Origin: Amphirosellinia nigrospora
Taxonomy: Eukaryota > Ascomycota > Sordariomycetes > Xylariales > Xylariaceae
Assembly (NCBI GenBank): GCA_004123355.1
Contig: SCHM01000001.1
Coordinates: forward strand, 558,001 to 622,000
Direction: 5' to 3'
DNA: 64,000 nucleotides
Below the pieces are notes generated by a model. The model had not been told where the DNA came from. It made no database searches and saw nothing but the letters and a program-made list of their open reading frames with translations. The translations under genes were made by a program, and so were the position numbers. Numbering within the stretch: position 1 is the first letter of the stretch; every line of letters begins with the position of its first letter. Shown here in pieces: positions 9,770 to 20,857 of the stretch.

Positions 9770-12061
9770 ATGGAGCCCATGACGGCGCAGACTGTCCACC
9801 GCCGCCTTATTCAGAGACGGATATCTACACTCATTCACATGGTTCATCCAATCGTCAAGCAAGTGGCGCAGACGACGATGCGTCGATCGCACCATCGTCT
9901 TCCCCTAGCAACATCATTTATACTCCCCCAGAGTCACCTCGTGATACACAGTACAGCTTCGCGGGACCCAGCAACGATCAACATACGACTGCCTCTGCTC
10001 AGGCGTTCTTTGATTCTCGCCCTCCGAACCGACAGCCTGGCCCGAACATCACTATCGATCTTGAGGTCTCACCAGATGCTGTACCATCCGAGTTCCCGTA
10101 CCCGAAACGGCCCTCGATCGTGATATAACTGAGCAGGACTGGGAAACATTTATCAACTACCTCATCCCCGAACATGCCGCTAGGGCAAACTCACATATTA
10201 TAGACCGGAAACTGAAGGCTTCAGGGGACCCCCAGCCCTCTACCGGTGATGACGTCGCCGAGGACCAGCCTAAATCATCAGCAAATGTGCCCATCAACCC
10301 ACAAGACATAGAAGCTGTAATCCGCGAATGGAACCACGGATTTTTTGAACCTAGGGGTGTGATCATACGCCACACACACCCGGCTCAACCCGCAGCAGAA
10401 GAGCAGACACCGGAAACCGAGACGCCCCGGGCAGCTTCAGCAGATGCCCGAGAAAGCCAGAGCCCACCCCAGCAATCAAACAGTGGCGACAACAGCCGGG
10501 TAGCTGGTGGAGGAACGCGTTCGGCTCTGCGGACGGCAACAATGGGAGTCTTCGCGTTGGGCCTATACACATCGAGGGCGACCGTGTGGCACTTGGTTCA
10601 ATGTTCGAAGCGGATCGCAACGGAGTTCGTTGGCGTGGGGGGCCTAATGGCCACCCGATGTTCGAAGCCATTCTAACGGCGTTCTTTGGGGTGGACAACC
10701 TGGCCCTAGTGCAGGACCTCCAGGACATCAGCATCCGTTCGATCATCATCGTGGTCACCCTTGGGCCGGCCCTTTCGGTGGACGCGGGCGCGGGCGCGGC
10801 CATGATCGCGGCCATGAGCATGGACACGGACGGAGGGATCACTCGCGTAGCTCGACCAGCTCATCAAGCTCACACTCATCCTCGGATTCAGACTCCTCCG
10901 TAGGTAGTCTCCCGGACTGGGACGATCTCAAAGACACGCAACTGCCGGTGACCAAGCGCTCGGTTCAAACCTGGCTGTCGCACCCGGACCAGCCCGTCAC
11001 CAAGGAGATGGTCAAGCAAGCGAAAGCTGAAATCAAGGCCGCCAAGAGCGCGCCGCCTCCCCCGCACGACCCGACATGGGACCAGGCGAGAGAGTCCCTG
11101 CGCCGCGAAGTCAAGGACCAGCTCATTGAAGAGGCAGCAGAAGGCCACGAAGAGAGCGACACGTAAGGAGAATCGCCAGCAGAAGCGGGCCGCGCGACAA
11201 GAACGACGCGAGCGCAGGCGTGCAGAGAGACAGGATCGTCGGGGGACCGCACAACACGCCGTGCGGAGCGCGAAGCCGAACGCCATGCTCGCCGGCATCG
11301 CCATCACCATCCCGTCCCTCCTATCCCTCCAGTCGGCCCATGCCCGGCGCCCACCCGGGTGCGCCCGCTCCTCCCCTCTTTTCTGGTGGACCTGGAGGAT
11401 TCTTTGGTCGAGGCTCTTTCGGTCGGGGATCTCCTTCGCCTGGATCTGGACCTGAAGGACCCCTCCATTCGGTTTTGGATTCGGCCGCGGCCGAGGTTTT
11501 GGCTCACATCGTGGTCGTGGCACGCCGGACACTGGGCAGCCCACGAGCAGACGATGAGAATGGCCGCCGAAGAGAGGGAGAGAGCACTCGCGGCGGCGGC
11601 GGGACCGCGACAGGGCGTTCGCCCAGGCGCAGAGAGACCGCGAAAAGGCCGCCGAAGCAGCGAGGAATCCCGTCGGGTCGCGGCCGTATCGGCGCAGCGC
11701 AGTCGCGCGGAGGCGGACAGAGCGCGAGATCACGCCCTATCCACCGCCGCCGAACAACGGGCAGCGGCGGCGCAGGAGGCGCGCGCGCGGTGGCCGAAGC
11801 TGGGTCGCGCGCGCCGCCGACGCGAAACTAGCCGAGGCGCAGGCCCTGGAGTCGCAGATTTCCGCAAAGGCCGGGCAGATCCAGGCTCTCGAGGCGACCC
11901 TTGGGCTGGAGCAGAGCGACGACGAGAAGAGCAGTAGTAGCAAGAAGCTGCGAGAGATCGAGCAGCTGGAAGGAGAAATAGAACTCCTCGGGCACCAGGT
12001 CGAGGCACTGAGGTTCGAGGCTGATGAGGAGATTGTGCGACGTCTGGCTCGGGGCCTGTGA
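9770..12061 (+). CDS. Unidentified low-complexity, coiled-coil protein, many frame breaks
   Basis: I do not recognise this family. Successive reading frames join into one plausible protein. A PPPPYSETD (PPxY) motif lies near the start. A conserved-looking segment DITEQDWETFINYLIPEHAA follows, then INPQDIEAVIREWNHGFFEP and VGPIHIEGDRVALGSMFEAD. Next come a His/Gly/Arg-rich tract (HGHPWAGPFGGRGRGRGHDR, about 10750-10810), a Ser/Asp run, a Lys/Arg-rich region and a Gly/Ser/Pro tract. The C-terminus (11811-12061) is an acidic coiled coil ending VRRLARGL. Most frame changes (about 9800, 10110, 10500, 10720, 11290, 11465 and later) go in the direction of one missing base. The start at 9770 is inferred because the downstream frame lacks an ATG. 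A PPxY motif suggests WW-domain or ubiquitin-ligase contact, but that is speculative. Confidence 0.6.
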
Positions 12062-12732
12062 AACGGAATTAGGTAGATTGGAAAAGCGGGCGTGACATCA
12101 TGGTGTAGACTTATTAACTCTCTATGGAGAGGGCTGGCTATCTTGGTTGGATTACAGTATTTCCCCTTGGCTTCGTTATGACACTTTACCCATCTCATTG
12201 GTTGTCCGATGCCTGTCTGTATGGCGGGAAACCATCCGGCGCTCTCGCGTCATGCAACACATAGTATGTAGCTAGCAAATAAATACAAAAAAAAGTTTTA
12301 GAAGACTTTACGTCGTAACAATCATGCCATTGTCCTTTTTGGTTTGTCTTGACCGTCCCTATCTATCGGGCTATGCTGAACACATGCTATGTATGATATA
12401 ACGCAAACCCTCTCCAGCATTTTTATATGGTAGCCGTTCGTCAGATCTAACCCAGCCATGTCCAGGACTCTGACAGACAGGCCAATTCCACAGTGATAAG
12501 ATGAGAAGCTCAAATAGTCTATACTCTTGATCATCTCTGGCTCTCCCATCCGGCCGTCCTGGCTGTCATCGCTTACTTGTCCCAACTGGACTCGCCTCGG
12601 TAGCCTCGCACTTCTCCACAGTCCTTCTTTTCCGAGGTCTCAACCTCTTGTTGTATGGTCGAAGGTTCAATGGTGCTCCCGACGACGGCGACGACGACGA
12701 CGACGACGATGAAGGCGATAACAACCCCCTCC
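12062..12732. other. Convergent 3' region with (GAC)n repeat
   Basis: A gap between the stop of the unidentified gene and the stop of NAA10, which face each other. A (GAC)n-type run at about 12677-12711 lies just past the NAA10 stop. The long Val/Asp/Arg frames across it are repeat artefacts. Otherwise it is AT-rich and non-coding. Confidence 0.5.
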
Positions 12733-13530
12733 CTACGAGTGCTTGCTCTCGTCTTCTCGACGAGCGCCTGCACGCCAAGACCGCGGCCCACCTTGACCTT
12801 CTTCAGGTCCTTCTTCGGGTCCTTCTCCCGCGTGGGGAGCTCTTCTTGCTACGACCTCGCGACGGGTTCGCCCTCGTCTCGGCCTCATCTTCGGCGGCGG
12901 CGCGCGGGCCTGCGCCCGGATGGCGGACAGGTCCAGACGCATGCTGAAGGCGTCCTCGCGCGGCGTAGTACGACGCCTCCGTCTTGTCCTGTCGAAGCCG
13001 AGCGTTCGTGTACAGGTGGATGGCGGCCTTGTTGACACGCGCACGTGCAGCGACACGTACTGCGCGCCGAAGGTCTCGACCATGGCGAGTTCTAGCGGAT
13101 ATAGTCAGTCAGCGGATACGCCGCGAAGGAAGGAGGAAAGAAAGGGGAACAAGAGGGACAAAGGGGGGAAGGGTACGGGTAGGGAGATGGGAAAGTGAGA
13201 GAGGGAGAGAGACGTACGACTCTGGCGCATCAGCTTCTCGGCGATGCCCAGGCGGCGGTGGGTGCGCATGACGGACAGCGAGGTGATGTGGCCGTGCTGG
13301 ACGCCGTCGGCGGGCTCCTCCTCCATCTTGGCCAGCACGTAGCCCACGATCTTGGGGTAGTCGTAGGGCGTCTTCTTGGGGCGCGACACGTCGACGGCGA
13401 CGTAGCTGAGCTGCGGCCACGACAGCGCGTGGTACAGGTAGTACTTCATGAAGTAGTTCTCGGGCAGGTTCTCGAGGTTCGCGTGCTGGATCAGCGGGAT
13501 GTCCCGCGGCTCGAGGCGGCGGATGTCCAT
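12733..13530 (-). CDS. NAA10: N-alpha-acetyltransferase catalytic subunit NAA10 (ARD1), many frame breaks
   Basis: Catalytic subunit of the NatA complex, which acetylates N-termini of nascent proteins at the ribosome using acetyl-CoA. Exon 1 (13218-13530) encodes [40 protein letters not shown] and the acetyl-CoA loop RRLGIA in the GNAT domain, all cleanly. The intron 13092-13217 separates it from exon 2 (12733-13091), which starts [20 protein letters not shown]. In exon 2 the conserved text is scattered over three frames: [34 protein letters not shown], then a Lys/Glu tail [15 protein letters not shown] and final DESKHS. About eight losses of one or two bases would restore it. This GC-rich 350-bp stretch is the most damaged in the window. 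Confidence 0.92.
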
Positions 13531-14362
13531 CTTCGACGCGGAGGGAGCCGGATCAGCGGCGCTCTATGTGTGGCGGTAGCTGTAGATAGGGATTTTGGCC
13601 CCGATGCCTTGGCTAATGCGGCGTCTGCACAAAGCCGTTGGTTGTTCCGGACGGGGGGCCTGCGCCGATTGCTTTTGCCTATGTCGATGCCGATGCCGAT
13701 GCCGATGCCGTTTTCGGGGGCGTAGGATTCGCCTGAGTTGTGTTTCGGGTGTTGAGGTTGAGGTGGAGGTGGATATAGACCACCAAGGTACTGTACCTAA
13801 GGTAGGGGACGGGACCTGCAGCAACAGACAAGCGCACGATTGGGAAGGGTAGGCGGTTAGGCGAAACGGGCGAAACGTTGGATGGCGGGTTAAATTCCGC
13901 CGAGACTTGCCTCGTTCGATGCTCACTAAAAACTCCGTGCCAGCTCCGTGCCCGCAGCCAGCGCAGCACAGCACAGCACCCCGCCGAGTTAAATTTAATT
14001 TAGCGCGGGGCAACTCACTCACCCTCTCGCCCACGTGCCACCGATTTGCGATATGCCTCAGTGCTGTGCGTCTGTACTTTATACCTCTACTACCACTCGG
14101 GTTGAGCCGAGATTGGTTGCGCATGTTCGGCTTTGCATCATGGGGATTGGAGGGATTAGGGTACCTAAGTATGTCAAGCTAGTGACGAAGTATAAGTATG
14201 TAAATATGGTTTAATCCATGCTCTATTGACCATGGTATTCTCATTCTATTACTATACATTCTTCATATATTATAAATCCCTCTTCATTCTACTACCTCCT
14301 GCTTCGTTCCTCTTGCTGTATACTGCTATCTGTATAGACGTGAAGACTTGAACTGGATAGAA
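13531..14362. promoter_or_regulatory. Divergent intergenic region NAA10/SDR
   Basis: A head-to-head gap of 0.83 kb. It contains about five tandem GATGCC hexamers near 13684-13709 and a GTACCTAAGGTAGG block near 13792. The long open frames over the hexamers are repeat-driven and not conserved. Confidence 0.45.
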
Positions 14363-15362
14363 ATGGCGCGGACACTGGAGGGCAAGCTCGCCATAGTCAC
14401 TGGCGGTTCACGAGGCAAGTACCAAGACAAGACAAGATGCGGACTCGAAAACCTCGGAGGGACTAACGTCCCATGATAGGAATCGGCGAGGCTATTGCCA
14501 TCAAACTTGCCTCGTACGGAGCCAATGTAGTATTAGGCTACACCTCGGCGTCCTCAAAGGCAACCGCAGAAGCCTTGGCCAAGGACCTAGAATCGCAGCA
14601 CAACGTCAAGACACTACCCATCCAGGCGGACCTCGGTACCGTTGAAGGCCCCAAGACACTGACCGAAGCAGTCAAGAGCAGCAAGGCCCTTCTGAAGCCC
14701 GACGGCTCGTTCCAGATCGACATCCTCGTCAACAACGCCGGCGTGGCGCACAACAACCCTCTGCCGGCCGTGACGGTGGCCCAGTTCGACACCAGCTACC
14801 GCGTCAACGTGTTGGGGCCGTTGCTCCTCACGCAGGCTGCCGAACCGTACCTGCCGCATGACCGGTCGGGCCGCATCGTCAACATCTCCAGCGTGAGCTC
14901 TTCCGCCGGCTTCATCGAGCAGTCCGTCTACGGCGGGACCAAGGCAGCTCTGGAGGCCATGACACGCACGTGGTCACGGGAGTTGTCGGAGCGCTGTACC
15001 GTGAACGCGATCAACCCGGGGCCCGTCTTGACCGAGATGGTAAGTTCGAGTCTTGCGCCTCTTTCCCTATAGGTTGTCGTAATCTTCCAGGGGCTAGATG
15101 CTGACATGTTTAAAAACAGTACGCCGGAAACACCCCTGAATTCAAGAGGGAAATCAAGGGCTGGTTCGAACACTCGCCTCTGATGCGTGTGCGTCCCGGC
15201 ATCGATAGCCAAGAGCTGATCGACGACGCACCGACGAGCGGCGGCCGGCCGGCGTACGTGGGCGAGATCGCCGGCATCGTGGCCATGTTGGTGGGCGAAG
15301 ACGCCGCGTGGTGTACGGGGCAGGTCGTCTGTGCCAATGGCGGTATGTTGATGTTGCATTAG
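14363..15362 (+). CDS. Short-chain dehydrogenase/reductase (3-oxoacyl-reductase-like)
   Basis: A cytosolic-type NAD(P)-dependent oxidoreductase of the classical SDR family, 284 residues with no frame break. Exons: 14363-14414, 14480-15039 and 15120-15362. The cofactor motif TGGSRGIG is formed across intron 1. NNAG, the catalytic Ser in NISSVSSSAG and YGGTK (the YxxxK pair) follow, then NAINPGPVLTEM and a C-terminus with CTGQVVCANGGM. Intron 1 uses a GC donor (GCAAGT) with a normal TAG acceptor; no GT donor restores the SRGIG motif. The substrate cannot be told from the sequence. The closest families are fungal 3-oxoacyl-[ACP] reductase-like and polyhydroxynaphthalene-reductase-like enzymes. 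It is not in a visible biosynthetic cluster, since its neighbours are housekeeping genes. Confidence 0.92.
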
Positions 15363-16216
15363 TTATTAGGGCAAGTGACCATCATACGTTAGAGTATTCA
15401 GTGCCATGGTAGCCACTTCTAGGCATTGCCACCGGTTCGGATTTAGGAGCCAGCGCTCACCTTGGCCACTGAGGGATAATCAAGAAGCCCCAAGATTTTT
15501 ATTGAAGTTCTTAGTTCAGATACTGTAATGTGATTATGCAGAGCTCGATGTTTAGCTCCTTATTAAGTATCTCTAGCAAACTGACTGGACTTCACAATGC
15601 TCCTATCCATAAATCGGTTTCCCAACCTCCTATACTCGCCTTTACATAACAAATCGTCATTAGTAGAACAGCCTTTATTTCTGTTCCTCAGAAATGAAGT
15701 AATAGTTCAACATTTTGAAGAGAGGATACGCTTTTCTGATACCCAATCTAATTCTTCTAAGAAGGTTAATGCTCGGATCCTCGATTAGTTAGCTTTAGTA
15801 GACGATGCGCTGTTTGGTATGCACACAAGACCCTCTCTATTAAAATAGTTCCTCTCTCGGATGTATAATGCAGCAAATATGAAAAGAAAATTTTTGTCAT
15901 GTAAGAGCCTCGTTGCTACCTTTCTGTACAGTTAGTTGACTCCTTTGCCTGATTAGGTAAGCTGGGCAGTCCCGCAAAATCAATGGATTTCTAGGTAGTG
16001 TGTGCCCCTCCATTGCGGCAACTGCGCCGCCAAAGGCCATGCCACCTCAAATAATAATTCACGGCATGAATAAGGAAAACAACAAAATTCTTCTATTATT
16101 TCTCGCCACATACTAGATAACTATTCTAAGAACTGTAGAATTTTCTACCAGTAAATCTATTCTCCTCTCATCCTCATCAAAAGGCTCATTCATAGACGTC
16201 TCACATCCCTCTCACC
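15363..16216. other. Intergenic region, AT-rich
   Basis: No coding sequence is recognised. A 63-codon frame at 15597-15788 has no ascomycete-like features. It is the upstream region of LTO1. Confidence 0.45.
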
Positions 16217-16845
16217 ATGAACACCTCTCACGACCCTTCGACGACTTACTCAACCTCGAGGAGGAATACTACAAAGAAGGATACGACGAGGGGCTGAGAG
16301 ACGGGGCCGAATCCGGGCGCGTGGAAGGGTACTCACTGGGTCTGCGAAAGGGCTTCGAGAAGTTCGTCGAGGCCGGCCGGTTACAGAGCAAGGCCGTCGT
16401 GTGGGCGAACCGGATACCCAAGTATCAGCAGAGAAACCACTACCACCACCATCAAGACGGCAGCACCATCTCGAAAGGAGAAGAACAGGGCGTTGCTACC
16501 GAAGTAACTGATGAGATCAAGACAAGGGGGTCTGAGACGGCGAGGGATAATGCACGGTTGCCGCCTATTCACAGTAACCCCCGCCTGGAGAAGAACATTG
16601 AGACCTTGTACGGCTTAGTGGAGCCCGGGACGCTGTCTACGAATAACGACGACGAAGCCGTCAACGACTTTGATAGCCGGATGAAGGGCGCGCACGGGAA
16701 GCTAAGGATCGTCGAGCGGGCGGTCGGCGAAGGGACGACTAGCCGCAGTGTTAATGCTCTACCACCGCCCCCAAGTAAGAATGAGAATATAGAGGAGGTT
16801 GGGAAGATACGTTCCCCGACCGGGACGAAATCGACAGATGTTTGA
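16217..16845 (+). CDS. LTO1: LTO1/ORAOV1-like protein with deca-GX3 motif, one frame break
   Basis: Lto1 together with Yae1 forms an adaptor that recruits the ABC protein Rli1 to the cytosolic iron-sulfur assembly machinery. The N-terminal part reads LLNLEEEYYKEGYDEGLRDG followed by a continued series of Gly every four residues (deca-GX3), up to GLRKGFEKFVEAGRL. That is diagnostic of the Yae1/Lto1 family. The C-terminal 130 residues are polar, His- and Ser-rich and lineage-specific. The ATG at 16217 starts MNTSHD and is out of frame with FDDLLNLEEEYY. A missing C in the CCC run at 16234-16236 would give DPFDDLL, as in homologues. Single-exon gene. Confidence 0.88.
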
Positions 16846-17138
16846 GTAGATGCGTATTTACTGGAAAAGGCGCTGCTGTGAACTGGGATATTATGAGAAG
16901 ATACCCCGCCATCCCAGTTAGGAATGTTGGTATTTTCTTGATACAACAGCCAGTCATAGAACGCCGCATGGATATCAAATAGCTAGACATTATAACTTGA
17001 AGAAAGAAAAAATAACTCAAGGAACGCCTGGTGGTGGTATTGTTATAAAGCCCGAATTTCTTCTGGGTTAGGGAATCTAGGATGTGAATTTTCTTCATAT
17101 GTACAAAGCGATTCTGTCTTCTTACACGCCTTACTCGT

Positions 17139-18010
17139 CTATTGGAAACTTCGGCATGGGTATCTGTCAATCAAGAACGGTTAGCAAACCATACGTATAT
17201 ATTCGTCATAACCTGGTCGTCCCTGGGTCGGCGCAACGCAGGAAGAGATTCACAATGAGGCGACTTACTCTCCGTCGGGATAGGAGCTCTCCTCGGTTAA
17301 ACCGTATTTGTATGCCGCCCACTTTCCATCGGCCTTCTTCCTCTCGCCGCTCGGTAGGGGTGGCAGCCCATCGACCAAGAGGTCCCCAGTCGCCGCAGCA
17401 GTTGTGTTCTTCTCAAAGTACGCGGCCAGACCACCGGACTTTCCCTCCTCGGTGGCCGCGACGAGCTGCTTCGCACCGGCGTCGCCGATGAGCTCCTGCT
17501 TCGGCGCGGTGGCGCTGCCGACGCTCAGGAGCGCCACGGCGTCGCTCTGGTTGACGAAGCTCAGCTTCGGGTACGACCGCCGCACGTCGCGCTTCCAGTA
17601 CGGGTTGTCGGCGATGTCGCCCGCCGGCAGCGTCACGGGGTCGTCGTAGCTGAGCGGGTCGAGGGCGCCGGGGGTCGGGTTCCGGAAGAATGGGTTCAAG
17701 GGAACGCCGGACGAGCGGTTGGGGTCGACGGCGAAGACGCGGCGCACGCGGTCCCAGATGCCAGTTGACTCGAGGGTTTGTTTCTGTCGTTGCCGATCCA
17801 TGCATTAGCCGGTATGTCCCAGTCAATGAACAGGCACGGGCGAGGCTCGATGTCGCTAGTGAGGTCTTTCGTAGCCAGTGGCAGGGCCTCGGACGGATAG
17901 CGTGGTCGTTGTAGGCGATTGACAAAGACACGGGACATTGAAGGGGAAATACATACCTGGCTAAGAGGTATGACATTCTTGGCCACTTTCGCTACCGCTT
18001 TGGAAGCCAT
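17139..18010 (-). CDS. NADH:ubiquinone oxidoreductase 21.3 kDa-type subunit (complex I)
   Basis: A fungal accessory subunit of mitochondrial respiratory complex I, 197 residues, clean frame. Exons: 17957-18010 (MASKAVAKVAKNVIPLSQ), 17269-17783 and a 25-nt last exon 17139-17163 (YPCRSFQ). The body contains GIWDRVRRVFAVDPNRSSG, PLSYDDPVTLPAGDIADNPY, WKRDVRRSYPKLS and LPPLPSG. This matches the 21.3 kDa subunit described from Neurospora as I recall it. An alternative 3' end without the short last exon would stop at the E-stop at 17265; the GTAAGT donor and phase agreement favour the extra exon. The assignment is from memory of the family, not from a search. Confidence 0.86.
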
Positions 18011-18686
18011 ATTGGCGGTATGAAGAGGGGAGATTGGTGTTGGAAATGTCGTTGATGTGGTTGGGTGAGGCTGTTGCGAGGTCCAAAGGTCCAGCTTCGG
18101 CCGGCCGACAGTTTCCCCGAAGTATTGCCGCACTGTCTAAGGTTCCAAGTGACATCTCCTTCAAACCACAGTCATAGATATAATTAGTATAAGGACTTCA
18201 AATAAGTACTTTAAATAAGCATTTCATGTGCCTTAATTGTGCACACTTTAGTTCATTTGTGCGGGTAAGATAGTTCTACACGTTGTCCTTCGTTCCTGGA
18301 ACATGCGACAGCCTCATCTTGACCCGAAGTTCCTTACTCACCACTTTCACATGACTACCCCTCGTTTTTTCAGATTATGGAACAAAAAGGTCTATATAAG
18401 TTTTACAGTATTGTATAATATTGCACGAGATTCCGCTCATCGGCTGCATTCTCGCTTACCTATTCCGAATAACATGTCGCGCTTTAGGAATTGCTGACTT
18501 CTTCGCCCAAGTATTTCAACGAGGACAACGCTGTCGCAACAAATCCCCATTTTTGAGACATAAGAACTGATCAACAAAGGAGTTTGGATTATATCATCAT
18601 GTGCTCGTTGCACGCCGGTCTATTGATGTACAGGGTTTTGTCTATAGCAAGCACACTGCGTCTTTCCCACCATCGACGAACCGACT
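18011..18686. other. Intergenic region
   Basis: A 676-bp gap upstream of the complex I gene and downstream of QCR8, both on the minus strand. AT-rich, no coding sequence or RNA gene recognised. Confidence 0.5.
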
Positions 18687-19403
18687 TTATTCCGAATCAG
18701 CAAACTCCTTGCGGCCCTCCTTGGAGTTCAGGTAGTGGTTCCTGGAAGACGTTTAGTTAGACGGGGTAGGGTGCATATTATTCCTAGGTTGGTGGCTCCA
18801 TACCTCTCAGTGGCCCAAGACATGGTGTAGTAGAAGAAGACCAGGGGAGGCGCGATGTAGAGCACCTGCTTGCTAAAGCGGCGCCAAGTGTTGAAGACGG
18901 CATCGTGAGCAGCGCCGGCGAAGGGATTCTGTCTGTTCGGGCTCATCGAGTATGTGATAATGCCCCTCTGCTTGAAGCTACCTGTATACGACACCAGTTA
19001 ATCTCGTGATGCAATCCTCGTGCGGCCCAGTCTCGTGGCAGATTTTTGCTTCGAATCGTTTGCGATATGCTCCCGCGGTTTCCATGACCATCTCCTCACC
19101 CTCCTCCGCCCGCCCAATATCGTAACCGGCCATGTCGGTCCATCGTTTGATTCCGTTTTACGACCCCAGAAAAGGAAAAGACCGGAGTGCACTAACCGAA
19201 GTTGCCCCAGTGGCCGAGGTATCTGTGATGAGGTTGTTAGCAGATGACAGACAGCTAATACCCAACAGCAAATGGATATGCCAGGCCCATCTGCCGAAGA
19301 CATGTCGAAGAAAAGCCGCAGCCAACTTGGGAGACACTCACTTGCCATAGCGACCGAGAGGAGCATCGCCACCACCACCTCGTAGAGCCTGAGTGGGACG
19401 CAT
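18687..19403 (-). CDS. QCR8: Cytochrome bc1 complex subunit 8 (QCR8)
   Basis: A small subunit of ubiquinol-cytochrome c reductase (complex III) in the inner mitochondrial membrane. Four exons: 19342-19403, 19197-19222 (only 26 nt), 18804-18981 and 18687-18741. They give 106 residues: MRPTQALRGGGGDAPLGRYG, then YLGHWGNFG, then QRGIITYSMSPNRQNPFAGA, the membrane helix KQVLYIAPPLVFFYYTMSW and the tail LNSKEGRKEFADSE. All junctions keep phase with consensus sites. The length and single C-proximal helix are standard for the family. It shares a short divergent promoter with PHB1, another inner-membrane gene. Confidence 0.94.
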
Positions 19404-19835
19404 GGTGACAGTCGGGGTATAATTGACAGGTTTGTGATGTCAATTGGAAAGATGGCGTTTAGAATAGTCGTACGGGAGTAATGGAGTCAGTCGAACTCAC
19501 GACGTCGAAATTGAAGGTTGCCGGTTGGCTCCAGCTTGAATGACGCCTGTCCCGAAGGCGACTAGCGCCCGAGCTGTGAACTGCGAGCTAATGGACCCGC
19601 CTAAAAGTTAACCCGTCAGCGGCTGTCATAGGTCCGCCCGCTGTAGCTTCTAGGTGGGGGTTGTAGGTACCTCGAGAATGTAACTCTTAGGATATTCAGT
19701 CCCAGCAGATCTCGGCACCACCGCAAACCAGACAGCCTCAAACCGCCCCATCTTTTGCCGACCCAAGCGCTTGTCCTGCGCCGGAAAACCCAGAGAGAAA
19801 GCGAAGGGATATAGGTCGAAGCAACCGAACGCACG
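19404..19835. promoter_or_regulatory. Shared divergent promoter QCR8/PHB1
   Basis: A 432-bp head-to-head interval between the ATGs of two nuclear genes for mitochondrial inner-membrane proteins. It must hold both promoters, so co-regulation is plausible but inferred. A GGTACC-type motif lies near 19665-19672. No factor site is claimed. Confidence 0.55.
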
Positions 19836-20857
19836 ATGGAAACATTGATCAGGTCAGCTTCACGACTTGCCGTGCCCGCCATCATCGGCGTCGGTGTGCT
19901 GCAATCCAGCATCTACGATGTGCGCGGCGGCACAAGGGCTGTTATATTCGACCGAGTGCAGGGAGTGAAGGAAGTCGTCATCAATGAGGGCACACATTTC
20001 CTGATACCGTGGTTACAGCGCAGCATTCACTTCGACGTGCGGACAAAGCCTAGGAATATCGCCACCACCACCGGTAGTAAGGATCTGCAGATGGTTAGCC
20101 TGACGCTCAGAGTCTTGCACAGGCCTGAGGTCAAGTCTCTACCTAAGATCTACCAGGTATGTCCTCATTCCTGCAGTTCCGGGATTTCTTTGTAGAGACA
20201 GGGTCGTATTATGGGTTTGGGCCGTGGTGAAGGAAGGGGGCCGTAATACTACAGGAAGATGGAATATTACAATCAGACGAGAAAAATTGCGAATAGGCAG
20301 TCGTTACTATGAAATTCAGGGCTAACATATATACACAGAACCTCGGTACTGACTACGACGAGCGTGTCCTGCCCTCCATCGGCAACGAAGTTCTCAAGTC
20401 CATCGTCGCACAGTTCGACGCCGCAGAGCTCATCACACAACGAGAGGCGGTGTCGCAGCGCATCCAGGCTGACCTAACGAAGCGTGCCGCCGAGTTCAAC
20501 ATCGCTCTCGAGGACGTGTCCATCACCCACATGACCTTCGGCAAGGAATTCACCAAGGCCGTCGAGCAGAAGCAGATCGCCCAGCAGGACGCGGAGCGTG
20601 CCCGCTTCATCGTCGAGAAGGCCGAGCAGGAACGCCAGGCCAATGTCATCCGCGCCGAGGGCGAGGCCGAGTCTGCCGAAACCATCTCCCGCGCCATCGC
20701 TCGCCATGGTGATGGCCTCATTCAGATCCGTAAGATCGAAGCCTCCCGCGAGATTGCGGCGACCCTGGCCACAAACCCCAATGTCTCCTATCTCCCTGGC
20801 AGCAGCAAGCAAGGTGGTAGCGGAAGCAACATCTTGCTATCGGTTGGAAGAGCATAA
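19836..20857 (+). CDS. PHB1: Prohibitin 1
   Basis: Phb1 forms ring complexes with Phb2 in the mitochondrial inner membrane and acts as a scaffold and chaperone for respiratory proteins. Exons 19836-20156 and 20339-20857 give 279 residues in a clean frame. The N-terminal hydrophobic anchor (LAVPAIIGVGVLQSSIYDV) is followed by the SPFH/PHB domain: GGTRAVIFDRVQGVKEVVIN, FDVRTKPRNI, TGSKDLQMVSLTLRVLHRPE and DERVLPSIGNEVLKSIVAQF. The helical C-part contains AVEQKQIAQQDAERARFIVE and ends NILLSVGRA. The intron (GTATGT...CACAG) falls after KIYQ. A very strong family match. Confidence 0.97.

Noticed and set aside
12566-13035. Several Val-, Asp- or Arg-rich frames on both strands
   Set aside because: They arise from the (GAC)n repeat and from shifted frames of NAA10.
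7685-13530. Interpretation of GCD7, the coiled-coil gene and NAA10 as pseudogenes
   Set aside because: Conserved residues are intact between breaks, with no excess of stops or substitutions; such core genes are not expected to be lost together.
14363-15362. SDR gene as part of a secondary-metabolite cluster
   Set aside because: Neighbours are NAA10 and LTO1, both housekeeping; no synthase, transporter or cluster regulator is nearby.
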